A DNA stretch of 64,000 nt from Arthrinium phaeospermum (lineage: Eukaryota > Ascomycota > Sordariomycetes > Amphisphaeriales > Apiosporaceae), in contig QYRS01000017.1 of assembly GCA_006503535.1 (NCBI GenBank), positions 62,001 through 126,000 on the forward strand. The letters are read 5' to 3'. Positions 33,467-44,800 of the stretch are shown piece after piece (the stretch's first letter is position 1; every line of letters starts with the position of its first letter). The notes beneath the pieces are model-generated. The model was not told where the DNA came from. It ran no database searches and saw nothing but the letters and a program-made list of their open reading frames with translations. The translations under genes and the position numbers were made by a program.

Positions 33467-36400
33467 ATGGGGGAGAAATCGCTTCCCAAGACGCCGTCGC
33501 TGTCCAAGAAGACGAGCTCCATGTCGTCCACCGGCGGCAAACAGAAGAGCATCTTGGGCTTCTTTTCCAAACCCGCCCAGAATGCCGCCAGTGGGCCCGC
33601 CCCATCCGCGAAATCCTCTCCTCCCAAAGAGGCCAACTCCTCGCCCTGCTTGAAGGAAAGCAGCACCAAGTCCAATTCCCTGCGCACCAAGAAGCCCGCT
33701 GCCAACATCACGCCCGTCCCGAGCAGCGACGCCCTCGAGCCCTCGAGCTCCCAAGAGAACCACTCCGAGGCCACCCCCAAGGTGTTCCAGGACCTCTCCA
33801 AGATGGCCTTGGCCAGCAGCCCTTCTCGTCGGGTAAGTCACTTTGAACTATCTGGGTCCGTCTATCATTGGTTACTAACGTGCAAATGTTGCGATTCCAG
33901 GCCAAGAAGCAGGTCAGCTATGCCGAATCCGACGAAGACGAGGACGTTGTGGTCTCCAGGAAAGCCACCCGCTCTCGTCGCACTGCGTCGCGGCCCGTTG
34001 TCAAGGACGAGGACGAAGACGACTATGAAGAGAACAACGAGGAGCCACAGGAGGAATTCGACGATGGTAAGTTTGCATACATCTCCTTGCCTACGGAGGC
34101 AGCCGACTGACATTGGTTGCTTGCAGTGGACATGGACGACTTTGTCGTCTCGGACGAATCCGACGCCCCGTCGAAGAAGAGGAAGCGACCCCAGTCCAAG
34201 CCCCAAACGGCACGCAAACGCTCGCAGGTCTCGTCTCCGCCCTCGCACCAAGAACCCGAAGACGACCTGGACGAGGAGCCCATGGAGGAATTGCCCTCGA
34301 CGTCGACGGCCCAGCAATGGAAGTACGACCCCGACACCGTCACCCCCGTCCAGCTGCGCGAAGCCAGCAACCCTGCCGCACAGGCAGCCCACGCCCGCGG
34401 CAAGGCCCACACCCGAGAGCCCGAGCAGCGGTACACCTGGCTGGCCAAGATGGCCGACATCAACCGCAACCCCATGGGCCACCCCGACTACGACCCCTCT
34501 ACCGTCTACGTGCCCCCGGGTGCGTGGGCCAAGTTCTCGCCGTTTGAGCGGCAGTACTGGGAGATCAAGCAGAAGCTGTGGGACACGGTCGTCTTCTTCA
34601 AGAAGGGCAAGTTCTACGAGCTGTACGAGAACGACGCGACCATTGGCCACCAGCTGTTCGACCTCAAGCTCACCGACCGCGTCAACATGCGCATGGTCGG
34701 CGTGCCCGAGAGCTCGCTGGACATCTGGACCAACCAGTTCATCGCCAAGGGCTACAAGGTCGCCCGCGTCGACCAGATGGAGAGCGCCCTCGGCAAGGAG
34801 ATGCGCGAGCGGGACGGCGGCAAGGCCAAGAAGGAGGACAAGATCATCCGCCGCGAGCTGGCCTGCATCCTGACGGGCGGCACCCTGGTCGACGGCGCCA
34901 TGCTCCAGGACGACATGGCGACCTACTGCGCCGCCATCAAGGAATCCACCGTCGACGGCCACCCCGCCTTTGGCATCGCCTTTGTCGATGCGGCCACCGG
35001 CCAGTTCTTCGTCTCCGAGTTCGACGACGATGTGGACCTGACCAAGTTCGAGACGTTTGTGGCGCAGACGAACCCCCGCGAGCTGCTGCTCGAGAAGTCC
35101 CACCTGTCCACCAAGGCCCTGCGCATCCTCAAGAACGCCACGGCGCCCACCACCATCTGGAACTACTTCAAGTCGGGTGCCGAGTTCTGGGGGCGGACCT
35201 GACCCGCCGCGAGCTCGACTGCAACGAGTACTTCAAGGCCGGCGAGGACGACACCAAGGAGGAGTGGCCGGCAACGCTGGCTGAGGCCAAGGACAAGGAC
35301 CTGCTCATGTCGGCCCTGGGCGCGCTGGTGCAGTACCTGCGGGTGCTCAAGATTGAGCGCAACCTCTTGTCGCAGGGCAACTTCAGCTGGTACAACCCCA
35401 TCCACAAGAACGGCACGCTCATCCTGGACGGCCAGACGTTGATCAACCTGGAAATCTTCAACAACTCGGCCAACGGCAGCAGCGAGGGCACCCTCTTCAG
35501 CCTGCTGAACCGGTGCATCACGCCGTTTGGCAAGCGCCTGTTCCGCCAGTGGATCTGCCACCCGCTGTGCAACATTGAGAAGATCAACGAGCGACTGGAC
35601 GCCGTGGAGATGCTCAACAGCAACACGGAGATCCGAGAGCAGTTCTCTTCCGAGATGACTAAGATGCCTGATCTGGAGAGACTGATTTCCCGGATCCATG
35701 CTGGGGCTTGTCGGCCCGAGGACTTTGTGCGGGTCCTCGACGGGTTCGAGCAGATCGAGTACGCCATGAGCCTGCTGGCCAACTCTGGCAGCGGCAACAC
35801 GCTCGTGAACCGTCTCATCTCGTCCATGCCCGACCTCAGCGAACCCCTGGCCTTCTGGAAGACGGCCTTTGACCGCAAGAAGGCCCGCGAGGACAAGCTG
35901 CTGATCCCGGCCGAGGGCATCGAGGAGGACTTTGACGCCAACGCGGCCACCATTGCCGGGCTCAAGAAGGACCTGCAGCGGCTGCTGGAGAAGAAGAAGA
36001 CGGAGCTCAAGGCCAAGAACCTCAAGTTCACCGACGTGGGCAAGGAGGTCTACCAGATCGAGGTCCCCAAGTCGATCAAGGTGCCCAAGGACTGGCAGCA
36101 GATGTCGGCCACGAACGCAGTCAAGCGCTACTACTTCAAGGAGCTGACCAACATTGTGCGCGAGTTGCAAGAAGCCGAAGAGACGCACTCGCAGCTTCTC
36201 AAGGAGGTGGCCACCCGCCTGTTCCAGAAGTTCGACGTCGACAACGCCACCTGGCTGGCCGCCATCCGCATCGTGTCGCAGCTCGACTGCCTGGTCAGCC
36301 TGGCCAAGTCGTCGGCCTCGCTTGGCGAGCCCAGCTGCCGCCCGCTGTTTGTAGACGAGGAGCGCAGCGTGGTCGAGTTTGAAGAGCTGCGCCACCCCTG

Positions 36401-37199
36401 CATGCTCAACACGGTGGACGACTTCATCCCCAACAACATCGACCTGGGCGGCGACTCGGCCAAGATCAACCTGCTGACGGGCGCCAACGCGGCGGGTAAA
36501 TCCACCATCCTGCGCATGTCGTGTGTTGCCGTCATCCTGGCCCAGATCGGCCACTACATCCCCGCCACGCGAGCCCGCCTGACCCCCTGCGACCGCATCA
36601 TGTCGCGACTCGGCGCCAACGACAACATCTTTGCGGCCCAGTCGACCTTCTTCGTCGAGCTGTCCGAGACCAAGAAGATCCTGTCCGAGGCCACGCCCCG
36701 CTCCCTCGTCATTCTCGACGAGCTTGGCCGTGGTACGTCGAGCTACGACGGTGTGGCGGTCGCGCAGGCCGTGCTCCACCACGTCGCCAGCCACATCGGC
36801 TGCATTGGGTTCTTTGCGACGCACTACCACTCCCTGGCGACCGAGTTCGAGTCGCACCCCGAGATCCGGGCCAAGCGCATGCAGATCGACGTGGACGAGG
36901 CGCGGCGTCTCATCACGTTCCTGTACAAGCTCGAGGACGGCGTGGCCGAGGGCAGCTTCGGCATGCACTGCGCGGCCATGTGCGGCATCAAGGAGAGCGT
37001 CATTACGCGCGCCGAGGAGGCGGCCCGGGAGTGGGAGCACACGTCACGGCTCAAGGAAAGCCTCGAGAAGGCGCGCGAGGGCTGTTACATCCCATTGGGT
37101 CTGCTGAGTGACGTGTCGGCGGTGCTGGATGAGAACAAGACGGCAGACCTCAACAACCGGGGCTTGGAGGTGCTGATGAGGGCGATTGAGGCGCTGTGA
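33467..37199 (+). CDS. msh6: DNA mismatch repair protein MSH6, frameshifted
   Basis: Three exons (33467–33832, 33901–34066, 34127–37199). The N-terminus has a PCNA-binding PIP box, QKSILGFF (26–33), then an acidic, basic-spotted linker. The mismatch-binding domain carries the Phe-Tyr-Glu wedge in KKGKFYELYEND. The lever and clamp follow, then the ATPase with Walker A TGANAAGKST, Walker B LVILDELGRGTSS and FFATHYH. MSH6 pairs with MSH2 to recognise base mismatches and small loops in the nucleus. The frame breaks in a G run at 35189–35193: as read, translation stops at 35202 after 535 residues, before the ATPase. With one more base there, about 1,201 residues would be continuous (…EFWG then ADLTRRELDCN). 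No usable intron covers the break. It is either a real null allele or a one-base sequencing or assembly error. A start 72 bases upstream is possible. Confidence 0.9.
35189..35193 (+). other. frameshift site in MSH6 (G5 run)
   Basis: The upstream frame runs into TGA at 35200–35202 immediately after this G5 run. The downstream frame resumes family-typical sequence directly after it. A six-G run would restore continuity. The nearest GT and AG dinucleotides would give an intron of only about 37 bases, too short to splice. Confidence 0.8.
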
Positions 37200-37901
37200 G
37201 TACGATTTGAATGAATGCGTGTACAAATGCTGGGAGCATGGTCGACTTGTAATCGGGGATGTTTTCAATGTTGGCACAAGACATGATGGGCGTTACGGAT
37301 GATATTTGATGGGACGGCAGACCGAATCAGACTCTGCCCCTTCGGGTCTGCGTTTTGCTATACTAGAGATTTATTGGCTGTTGCAAGGCGTACGGCGATT
37401 ACTGTTGGCAGGTTTGTCCTGTCCGAGTCTGGGTCACGCTTGTATGTAAGAATGGATGGGTCGAGCGGACAAAGGGAGTTTCCGGCGTGCTTCAATCATA
37501 CTAGCTAGAGTGTGTATAATTTGATCGAATTGGCTGCATTTGAGAGATCTGAGCTGAATCGTGGTTGTAAGATTGTCTGGCTTGAATTGCCTGTGATGGT
37601 CGTGGCTCGCATGTTTCCAGTTCCTCAACCTCGATGAGATAACCTTATGCATTGACAGGGAATACCATACGACAACACTCTTAATACAGCTCGAATGAAT
37701 AACAACTAATCAAAAGTCACGCAATTGAAATATTGGATTCTGTCATCACATCTTTGGTCTGGGAACAATTCAATTGTCTATGCCTGTTTTGAGTCGCTTA
37801 CAAGATGCAGGGTGCCTCCTTCGCATTATCGAGACATGCCGGCTAGGGAAAACAGAAACGGGAAGAAAAATACACAAGGCCATTGACCAAATTTTGGCTT
37901 C
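37200..37901. other. convergent intergenic region
   Basis: About 700 bases between the stops of MSH6 and the GH72 gene. No supportable gene is seen. Confidence 0.4.
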
Positions 37902-39435
37902 TTACAGCATGGCGACGAAAGCCGCCGCGACGGGGGCGACAACGGCGACGGCACTGAAGACAACGGACGAAGCAGCGCTCTCGCCGTCCTTGCCGCTGCC
38001 GCTGCTGCCGTCCTTGTTGGAGGGGGCGTCGTTGACCTTGGCGTCGGGCATCTCGACGAGGGCGAACTGGGCGGTGACCTGCTTGCCGTTGGAGTCCATG
38101 ATGTTCTGGGCGAACTTGTAGTCCATGGAGTCGAGCAGCTTGCCCTTGTTGTCGAGGCTGACGCCGTCGTCCATGAAGCCCTGGGCCTGGCTGGGCAGGC
38201 TGGGGATGGCGCTGAAGTCGCTGGCGAAGTTGGGCTTGCCGAGGATCATGTCGGAGCTGCACTTGGGCGGGGGCACGACCTTGATGTTGTCGGCCTTGAT
38301 GTTCTTGATCTTGTTCCAGTCGACGCTGTCGTACTGCTTGCTGAGGTTGTCAAAGTCCTTCATGAGCTCGACGTTGCTCTTCTCGGTGTCCTTGGAGTTG
38401 CTCATCTTGACGAGGCCGAACTTGTTGGACTCTTGCGTGTACTCGAAGACGATGCCGCCGGCAAAGGTCTTGACCATGTCGTCGCGGCCGTACATGGCGG
38501 CGATCTCGTTGAAGGGGCGCGGGGAGCCGACGGGCTCGTTGCAGCCGTGCTCGGACCAGAAGATGGGCAGCGACGTCTCGGCAAAGTCCTTGACCAGCTC
38601 CGGGTAGCCGCTCTCCTGGAAGGTGGCGTCGCCGCACCACGAGTAGATGTTGACGGCGAAGAAGTCGGCGCGCGACATGTCGTCTTCTTCATCTTCGATG
38701 CTGCACCCCAAATAGTTCCAGAGGTCCACCACCGAGTCCTTGCCGGCGCCCGAGGCGGAGCGGGTGTCGGTAGCAGCATACCCGACGGCGATGAAGCGGT
38801 CGGCGTGCTTCTTGATGTACTGCTTGAGGTCGCGGGTGACGGCGCGGATGTAGGGGGGGTTCTCGCGGGCCTGCTTCTTGTCGTCGATGACCTCGTTGCC
38901 GGCGAAGAAGGCCATGACGTTGCTGTAGCCCTTGAAGGCCTCGACCACCTTGAAGATGTTCTCGAGGTAGCCGTGGTGGTAGGTGCTCTTGGCGTTCTCC
39001 TTGTTGATGTGCGTGTTGACGACGGGCGAGTTGACGTCGATCATGAGGTAGATGCCGGCGTTGTTGAACACCGTGACGCACTCGTCGTGGTTCAGGTCGG
39101 CGTGCAGGTTGTAGACGCGGATCACGTTGGCGCCCAGCGACTGGATCACGGCGGCGTCGCGGCGGCACTGGTCCGGCCGCGACAAGGGATCGAACCGGTC
39201 GGCGCCGTCGCTCTTGAAGGCCGACTGGCCGCCCGGCTGGTACGCCAGCCCGCGGATCTTGAACTCGCTGCCGTTGCCCGTGAAGTAGAACTGGTTGCCC
39301 TTGATCTCGATCTGGGGCAGCGCCGCGGCGGCCGTCGCGCCGAGGGCGGCGAGGGCCGTGGATAGCTAGAGGGGCATCGATGTCAGTACGGCTCTCTCCG
39401 ATAGTTGAAAGAGGGTGGCATAGACTTACACGCAT
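37902..39435 (-). CDS. GH72 beta-1,3-glucanosyltransferase (GEL/GAS type), GPI-anchored
   Basis: Two minus-strand exons, a six-base first exon encoding Met-Arg (39435–39430) and 39365–37902, give about 489 residues. A signal peptide (MRLSTALAALGATAAAALP) is followed by the GH72 domain. Catalytic acids are E160 in FFAGNEVID and E274 in FWSEHGCN. The N-terminal IEIKGNQFYFTGNGSEFKIRG and GLAYQPGG are typical. No Cys-rich X8/CBM43 module follows, so it is of the minus-CBM43 class. A Ser/Gly-rich stretch and a hydrophobic tail (VFSAVAVVAPVAAAFVAML) predict a GPI anchor. The enzyme cuts and rejoins beta-1,3-glucan chains at the cell wall. The intron is 64 bases. Identity is firm. Confidence 0.9.
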
Positions 39436-41825
39436 GGTGACTGGAGGTGCTCTGGATGAAACGAGTAGTGGTGATTAGATATTGATGGATTCAAGGTAGC
39501 GAGGGCGACACAAGCAGGAAACCAGAGCTTTTCAGTTAAAAAGAGGTAAGTAAAGGTTCTAAAAGAGTGACTTGAAAAGGTGTTTGGCCAATATTGCCCT
39601 TCTGATCTGCTTCGCGGATTTGCCTCTCAGAAGAAAAATGTAAAGGGAAGATTTCGGGAATCAAAAAGCAGGAAACTCGTCGGGTTCAAATGGGAACGTG
39701 GCATGCCGCTTGACTCTTGGCAGGAGACCTCAAAACCCCCTTCTTTTTCCTTTTGATCCATCTCATTGTTTACGAGAGAGTATCCCAAGAGAATACCAAG
39801 ACGTTCCAAGACGTCGCCAAGCTGGATGCGTGCCGGTGTGTCGGCCATCCTGGGCGCGCATGAAATAAGGCCAAGCGCAGCTAAGAGGCGGCTGCGCCTG
39901 TTTGCCCAGCCAGCCCAATTCCAGGGGAAGGCAGTAGGAGGGGGGGCGAACTTCGATTGATCAATGAGCCGTGGGCAGTGGGCAATTGACAAGTGGTAGC
40001 AGCAAAGCAATAGTTGGCAGCTAGCAACCTTGGGTTCTCTCGCTTGGATGAGGTGTGGTGATCATGCACTCTGGGCGCGCTCTGGGCAGCGTCTTGTCCT
40101 CCCCGTCGGGGCCTTGGCTGGCGCTGCACGAGCAGGGATGCAGCGACTGAATACGGGCTTCCGAGTCGCGCCCAGAAACGACAAGACGAAGCAAATGGCC
40201 ATCATCTGCTTCAACCTGAGACCAAATTAAAAAGTCAAGTCTCGGCCCCCCGTTTTTCGTCCATCCCACGAATGTTCTACTTCATCTGTTCTCTGGTTCT
40301 GCTTCGTGTCGCGTCTTGCCGCCGAGGCTGCTGGCTCCAGTGCCGAGCCGCCAGCGTCAAATTCGTCCCAGAAATTTCCCAAGCGGCAAATGGATCCCCC
40401 TTTCGAGCGCTCGTTCGGCAACACATGCACCACTGCATCTGTGTGGCGGGTATCTTGGCCACATCGAAACCAAATGAAGTGAGTAGGAAAACAATGGGGA
40501 TAAGTTGGGAATCGCACAATACGGGGTTTTCATTGCTGCTGATAAATTTAGCTGGACTCGATCGCTGGTGGAATTGGCAGCCAATAGGCAAGTGTCAAGT
40601 GTGTTTCCTAGGTAATATAAACAGGCTGTGAGACGTTATCCGGAGGTATCATTGGATGGACAACGGGATAACCGTCGATGATTAAAGCACGCGGATGGGA
40701 TAGCTATAAATGTTTAAGTTGCCAGCAGTCGGAGGACCTGGCTGTTTGGTTGACCCGGTGTCTTGTGATGTCCTGAAATGTTAGGTAAGTAAGTACTTAG
40801 GCATTGGACACCCACCCAGCTGGACACTCTCCAAGGCGTTGCCGGTAAATGCACTGGAGGGCTGTCACTAATCGCACTATTCTTCGGCGCACGGGGTCTT
40901 TGCATGCAATTGGTAAATGTCCTGTCCCGCCTTGCTCGCCTAGAGCCGCTAAACCTGAACAAACCACAGCTCAGGTCAGCTTTGAATTGATTCCATGCCG
41001 CCAGAAATGGGACATGCTATTTTCAGTTGCAGGCGTTCAACCGCTGACCGGTCAAATCAGTCCATGACCACCCAATCTTTGAGACGTTTGCGGGATGCCA
41101 TAAATGCTAATAGTTTGAGATGCAGAAGAAGTCTCAGCTGGTGGCCATTTCTGTGCTTCCATGATGGTTCTGTAGCCTTTTTTTTTTTTTTTTTTTTTTT
41201 TTTTCATTTTAACGTCTAATAATCGCTTGCTCTAAATGCTCTGAATTGCTGCGTGCTGTTGCTGCTCGACGCCAATTGAACAGAACACAGCCATTTTCGG
41301 AACGGGACGCTTGCATATGCCAATTCCTCCCAGTACAATCGTGCCCGCTCACATCAAATCGCTCAAGAATCTGGTGTCAGCCGGTCGCCACCGCTTACTA
41401 CTTACTGTCGTGTATGCAGGTGCGAGATGCCTATTCGCCAGTATCCCCGCACGGTGGCCAGGCCTCGACGCCTGATGGCATGGGGTTGGGAAAACACATA
41501 TTCAAGCCCAGATATAGAGCTCTCTTGTGCTTATTGACAACCTCGCTATCGTCAAGCCTTTTCTTCCAGCGCTTTCATCATGGCCCACCGAGCTCTTGTG
41601 AGGCTCCCAAAGACACCTCTCGCTGTCGACCCGCCCTGGAATGATGGTGCAGTCGGCTTGTGGGGTCCTGCCGAGTCGGCGGGTTCGGCTGTCACGCAAG
41701 ATCTCCCATTCGACGACGATGATCTCTCCGGTAACAACTATACACTGAGTGCGCCGCCACTTGCTGGTGGTGGCACGGCCTCCATGTGAGTGTTTTGTTG
41801 TTTTGCCCAGCACACAGTCGTAACC
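39436..41825. other. intergenic region, 2.4 kb
   Basis: Divergent spacer between the GH72 gene and the NACHT–ankyrin gene. No independent gene is supportable. A possible alternative first exon of the NACHT gene lies at 41580–41730. A poly-T run lies at 41178–41204. Confidence 0.4.
41178..41204 (+). repeat. poly-T tract
   Basis: 27 consecutive T residues, about 650 bases upstream of the NACHT gene start. Such runs are unstable in replication and hard to sequence. Confidence 0.9.
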
Positions 41826-44800
41826 ATGTCATCTGACTGTCTGCGCCCAAGACCCCCTACAGTAATTGCAAGATGGCGCGGCGAGATCGAGTCGCTGAGC
41901 ATCGAGCAGCGTCAATCGTTCCTGGAGGGGCTCCCGGAAGGTGGCCTTCAGAAGTATGCCGACGCCGTGGGCGATCTCATCAGCGAGCAGGTGCAGAAGA
42001 GTCAGTCGCTTAGGGTGGGCAGGTGGATTGCGCCATTGGTACAGCTTGTCGAGATGAGCCGTCCCTTCGCCGATGCCCTCAACTCCATCTACCCTCCCGC
42101 CGGCATGATTCTCGGTGGTGTTACTTTCGTCCTCTCCACGAGCCAGCGGTATGTTCAATACCAAGAAGCCGTCGTTGCCTTTCTCGTCAAGATATGCAAG
42201 AATCTGAACATAATCGATCGGTACAAGGAACGGTTCCCGACGGAGGAAATGCAGCTGGCCCTGATTGACGTGTACGGCGACATCATTCAATTCTGCGCGC
42301 GTGCGTCCAGGCCTTTTCTTGACAGCAAGGGGAAAACTAGGATTGCCGCGGTCTCCTTTTTTAAGTCGCAGATCAAATCCTTCAAGGCAGAGTTTGGTGA
42401 TATAGAGGAGAATTTGGCAACCCATTTGGAAGTTTTTGACAGAACCGCCATTTTGGCGTTGGGTCAAATGTCTTCGCATCTCCAGAAGACCCAGCTCATG
42501 AGTTTGAAGATGCAGGCCCGCTCCAATGAGGTTGATAAGCTTCATCGCACCGAGGAGGAAGAGCGCAGGATTAAGACATTCGCTAAAGAGCGAGGTGAGC
42601 AACGCAGCTAGCTCGCCGAATCGAAGTTCTTGACAAGGCTAATTCCAATCCAGACGAGCTTCGCCGACAAATGCTCGATTGGATCTCCATCACGGACTTC
42701 CGGACAATGCAAGAAGAAAAGCTCGAAAGCACTCTTCCCGGCACCGCGCAATGGCTGCTCGATCACAATAGCTTCAAGAGCTGGAAGCTGCAGTCCCGCC
42801 CACGCCTTTTGTATCTGCACGGAAAGGCCGGCTCCGGCAAATCACATCTAGCCGCTAGATTGATTAGGGATATCGATCTTTGGTGTCGCGAGCAGAATGC
42901 AAACCTCGCAAAGCTAGAAAGCCAACCGAGTCGCGAGCGTCATGAGCCGAACAAGAATCACGCCAAGCTCGAAAGCCACGCGGCTCATGAACAAAACGCA
43001 AAGCTCGACAGCCACGCAGCTCACGAACAGAACGCAAACCACGTCAAGCTGTTAGAAGGTCAACCGGCTCGCGAACAAAACGCAACCCAGGCAAGGCTGG
43101 AGAGCCACCCAAGCCGTGAGCCAGATTTTACTCTTGCAAATATGGAGACCCAGCGGAAGTACGCCATGGCCTATGTGTACTGCGGTGCCAGTATGGCTGA
43201 GTCGTCCAGTCACAAGAACCCGGACAGGACGTCAGAGGGGAGGAGTGGCGGGGCGTCAATCCTGTCCTCGATTCTAAGACAGCTTTACAGCTGTCTTCCG
43301 AAGGATCAAGATGTAGACTTTCTCACGACTCTGTATGATGAAAACCAGTCCAGCAAGGCGTCTATGGAGGATATCAGGGAATGCATCAGGTTGATCGTGG
43401 CCAAGTTTGCAAGAACCTTTATCGTGGTAAGCGAATTTCATTCCTGTTGTTGCATATTACACCAGTGATTCTCCTCGTTTCTATGTTTACTCCGTATTAC
43501 TCCAGGCTCTTGATTGAGTCCATTATGCGACTGAGTTTAGAAAGCTCTGCCGAGGAGAGTAATACACTTACTGAGAGTCGAGACAGGTTGATGGGTTAGA
43601 TGAATGCAGCGGGTTCAAGGATATCGAATTCGAAAACCTTTGTACATTCATTTCTTCTCTGGCCTCTTTGGATGCTGTTAGCAGCCCCGCCAGTGTTGCC
43701 GTCTTCAGTCGCCCGGGATACCCTGCTATCGAGGACACCCTGGGTGAAGCTTCTCGTATCCAGGTGGATGTTGGGGCAAACCAAGCGGACATCGACATCT
43801 TCATTGCTGAACGTACCAGGAATCTTACCTCGAACACATCCACTCTCCAGGATATCAAAGCCACGTTATCTGGAGACGCCGACGGCATGTTTCTGTGGGT
43901 TTCGCTGGTGATTGACTCGATCAAGAAAGAGAGAAGCGACAAAAAAAGAAGGTTGGCCGCCAAAAACATGCCCAAAGGCCTTGCCGGCGCCTATTCGGTT
44001 GCCCTTGAACGCGTCATGGCCCAGGAGGACTCTGTGAAGGACGTCGCCCTCCGGACGCTTCTCTGGATTGCAAACTCGGAGAGACCCTTGACCAAGCCCG
44101 AACTGCTGGAGGCTCTGAGCATAGAGCAGGGAATGTCGGACTTGGAGCCGGAGGATAGGATTGACGACATGTGGCTCGTCAAAGACTGTGCCGACCTGGT
44201 TCTGGTTAAGAACGAACAGTACACTCTCCTGCATGTCTCTCTCAAGGAGTATCTCACGCATCCGCCACAAATACCCTCCGGACCCTTTGCCGAGTATTGG
44301 GTACTGCAATCAAACTCTCATGCCACACTAGCCGAGATGTGCCTCACCTATCTCATGCTTGACAGCTTCAAGCATCGGAGTATTGAGGCGGACGAGGACG
44401 CCAAATCCCTGGTCGAGAAGTATCCCTTGCTCAACTACGCCGCCGAATACTGGGGTACGCACGTCGCCAAGGTGGCCTCGACGGGAAAAGACGGAATCAT
44501 GTCGATTGCAAAAGAGTTTCTGGATGAGCAACACCTTCTCCATCTTTGGGGGCAGCTGATGTCGGCTGAAAAGGATAGTGCTGATTCAGCGGATCCGCAG
44601 CCCCTCCACCTGGTGTCCTACTTTGGTCTCACCGAGCTTACGTCACACTTTGATGCAGCCGAGTTGCAGTTGAAGTCGAGAGACCAGAATGGGCAGACCC
44701 CTCTTGAGCTGGCATTCGAACGGAGACACATAGGGATAGCCGAGTGGCTTATGAGCCAGAATGCACTGACGGCAACTATTCACGAAGCCAATGGCCACTC

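Noticed and set aside
35150..35240. Intron explanation for the MSH6 frame break
   Set aside because: Available GT and AG pairs give introns of about 37 bases and remove conserved residues. A one-base change in the G run is simpler.
41502..41813. Minus-strand frame upstream of the NACHT gene
   Set aside because: No domain. The opposite strand offers a better explanation as a possible first exon of the NACHT gene.
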